Source: Gemmatimonadota bacterium (GTDB lineage Bacteria; Gemmatimonadota; Gemmatimonadetes; Longimicrobiales; Gaopeijiaceae). From it: a stretch of 64,000 nt of DNA. The notes beneath the pieces were generated by a model. The model was not told the origin of the DNA. It did no database searches and saw nothing but the letters and a program-made list of their open reading frames with translations. Numbering within the stretch: the stretch's first letter is position 1; each line of letters opens with the position of its first letter. A program made the position numbers and the translations under genes. Below are positions 63,066 to 64,000 of the stretch, piece after piece. Location of the stretch: NCBI GenBank assembly GCA_028873845.1, contig JAPPNO010000104.1, positions 1 through 64,000 on the forward strand, written 5' to 3'.

Positions 63066-63106
63066 TTAGGTGAAGTGTGCTTTACCAAATGACAACCGTG
63101 GTTGAC
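63066..63106 (-). repeat. Copy C of the dispersed AT-rich element
   Basis: Contains the near-perfect inverted repeat GACAACCGTGGTTGAC (63091-63106). Read on the minus strand it aligns with copies A and B over about 40 nt (GTCAACCACGGTTGTCA, then TTTGGTAAA). It lies between the truncated reductase and the anchored protein at 62153, toward which it points. Confidence 0.55.
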
Positions 63107-63124
63107 TCTGGGCAGCCGGAACAG

Positions 63125-64000
63125 CTAGCCGCCGAGTCCCTGATCCACCACCCCCGCCGCCCCCAGCATCTCCCCCACCGTGCAGAACTTCACCCGCGGC
63201 CGCCCCTGCGCATTCCCCCGCTCCGTCTCCACGGCGTCCAGCCGCCCCCAACCCCCCACATCCACCCACCGCACCCCCCTCCGCCGCAGCAACTCGGCCA
63301 GGTCACCCTCCTCACGCCGACCGCCCCCGCCCCCCGCCACCACCCCACCCCCCCGATCCTCGCGCATCAGCGCCACCGTCGCCGCCGCGTCCGCCTTGTT
63401 CGTCCCGATCACCCCCGACGGCCCCCGCTTCGCCCACCCCACCACATACTCCCCCGGCACCACCTCGACCCCCGCCACGCCCTCGGCCCCTGCCACCGCA
63501 CCACCCCCTTCCCCCGCCCTCACCACCCTCCCCCCCTCGTTCGGCACGATCCCACGCCTCTCGTCAAACGGCACACCCGGCAGCGGCACCCCCCGGTACC
63601 CCACCGAGCGGATCACCATCCCGCACGGCACCACCTCCGTGTCGCCCGTCCCCTCGGCCCGCAGGTAGCCGTCTTCCGCGGCCACCAGGCGGTTCCTCTC
63701 GATCCTCACGCCCGTCACGCGCCCCCCTTCGCCCACCACCTCGACCGGCGAGACCAGGAAGCGGAACCGCACCACCCGGTCGCCTTCTTCGCACGCCGAT
63801 TTCGCGTACGCCCGCAGCGTCGCCATGTTGCGCGTCTTCACCGCGTTGCCCTCGATCTCCGCCTCGCTGGCCGCATCCAGCTCGAGCTCCGCGCCGTCCA
63901 CCTCCGCGCACACCCCGTCCAGCCGTCCGAATTCGCGCAGCTCAGGATTCGTGAACGAGGCCTGAGCCGGTCCCCTGCGTCCCAGCAGCGTAACCCGCTT
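63125..64000 (-). CDS. Ferredoxin/adrenodoxin-NADP reductase (FprA-like), 5' part cut by window end
   Basis: C-terminal 291 residues of a glutathione-reductase-like FAD/NADP oxidoreductase; the rest lies beyond base 64000. At the window edge the frame reads VTLLGRRGPAQASFTNPELREFG, which is the NADP-domain GRRGPxQAxFTxxELRE signature of the FprA/adrenodoxin reductase family. RSVGYRG and GEYVVGWAKRGPSGVIGTNKADA, the typical WxKRGPxGxIGTN motif, follow. A Gly-rich segment near the C-terminus (AGGGGGRREEG) is unusual. The start codon near 63913 would be internal and should not be used. Function: electron transfer between NADPH and a ferredoxin or similar carrier. Confidence 0.88.
   Translation of the reverse strand, partial: KRVTLLGRRGPAQASFTNPELREFGRLDGVCAEVDGAELELDAASEAEIEGNAVKTRNMATLRAYAKSACEEGDRVVRFRFLVSPVEVVGEGGRVTGVRIERNRLVAAEDGYLRAEGTGDTEVVPCGMVIRSVGYRGVPLPGVPFDERRGIVPNEGGRVVRAGEGGGAVAGAEGVAGVEVVPGEYVVGWAKRGPSGVIGTNKADAAATVALMREDRGGGVVAGGGGGRREEGDLAELLRRRGVRWVDVGGWGRLDAVETERGNAQGRPRVKFCTVGEMLGAAGVVDQGLGG

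Noticed and set aside
63125-63913. Complete 262-residue gene starting at the GTG at 63913
   Set aside because: The frame continues to the window edge with the NADP-domain signature of FprA-like reductases, so this codon is internal.

Overview
The window is about 64 kb of very GC-rich, densely coded bacterial chromosome, with genes on both strands in short operons. The many exported proteins point to a Gram-negative-type envelope. They include two TonB-dependent receptors with carboxypeptidase-regulatory-like N-domains, several lipoproteins with clear lipoboxes, Tat substrates, small outer-membrane barrels, a complete RND pump with its outer-membrane channel, an S9 peptidase, beta-propeller lipoproteins and a sortilin/VPS10-like protein. 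In my experience this mix, with ~70% GC and frequent GTG/TTG starts, is typical of Gemmatimonadota. This is inference: no rRNA or ribosomal-protein gene is present to prove it. I see no tRNA, rRNA, CRISPR array, prophage or insertion sequence.

Layout. 0.1-5.4 kb: an RsmC-like methyltransferase, cardiolipin synthase, a secreted protein, a serine-hydrolase lipoprotein and a ProX-type editing deacylase. 5.5-9.2 kb: a plus-strand run of lipoprotein, TonB-dependent receptor and exported two-domain rhodanese. 9.3-10.8 kb: an AbiEi/AbiEii-type toxin-antitoxin pair behind a perfect palindrome. 10.9-17.0 kb: a minus-strand RND efflux operon (channel, adaptor, pump). 17.2-28.9 kb: several PLP enzymes (one with a Tat signal), glutaminyl cyclase, a tandem pair of metzincin lipoproteases, DapB, an exported RidA-like lipoprotein and a beta-propeller lipoprotein. 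29.0-29.4 kb: a small ArsC-like gene with an in-frame TGA that reads best as selenocysteine. 29.5-43.8 kb: S9 peptidase, paired outer-membrane barrels, FmdB zinc ribbon, two APC permeases, a pair of related unknown proteins, an aldo-keto reductase/RidA fusion, a HAD hydrolase, an FKBP lipoprotein, a LOG-family protein and a divergent aminotransferase. 44.0-58.4 kb: a large Oar-like receptor, a MATE/ANKH-like transporter with a Tat-exported metallo-beta-lactamase-fold enzyme, an outer-membrane protein, a GNAT enzyme, threonine aldolase, a DoxX-like protein, the VPS10-like protein and a second propeller lipoprotein. 58.6-62.1 kb: a ferrous-iron operon, with a membrane-anchored DtxR-family regulator carrying two FeoA domains, followed by feoB, behind a DtxR-type palindrome. 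62.2-64.0 kb: an anchored unknown protein and a truncated ferredoxin-NADP reductase.

The strongest candidates for new biology are the predicted ArsC-like selenoprotein with a U-x-x-C motif, the membrane-tethered DtxR-FeoA-FeoA regulator with its self-directed operator, and an AT-rich element of about 40 bp present in four copies in otherwise GC-rich gaps. Starts are given from Shine-Dalgarno and signal-peptide evidence where visible; several are GTG, TTG or possibly CTG and are flagged.
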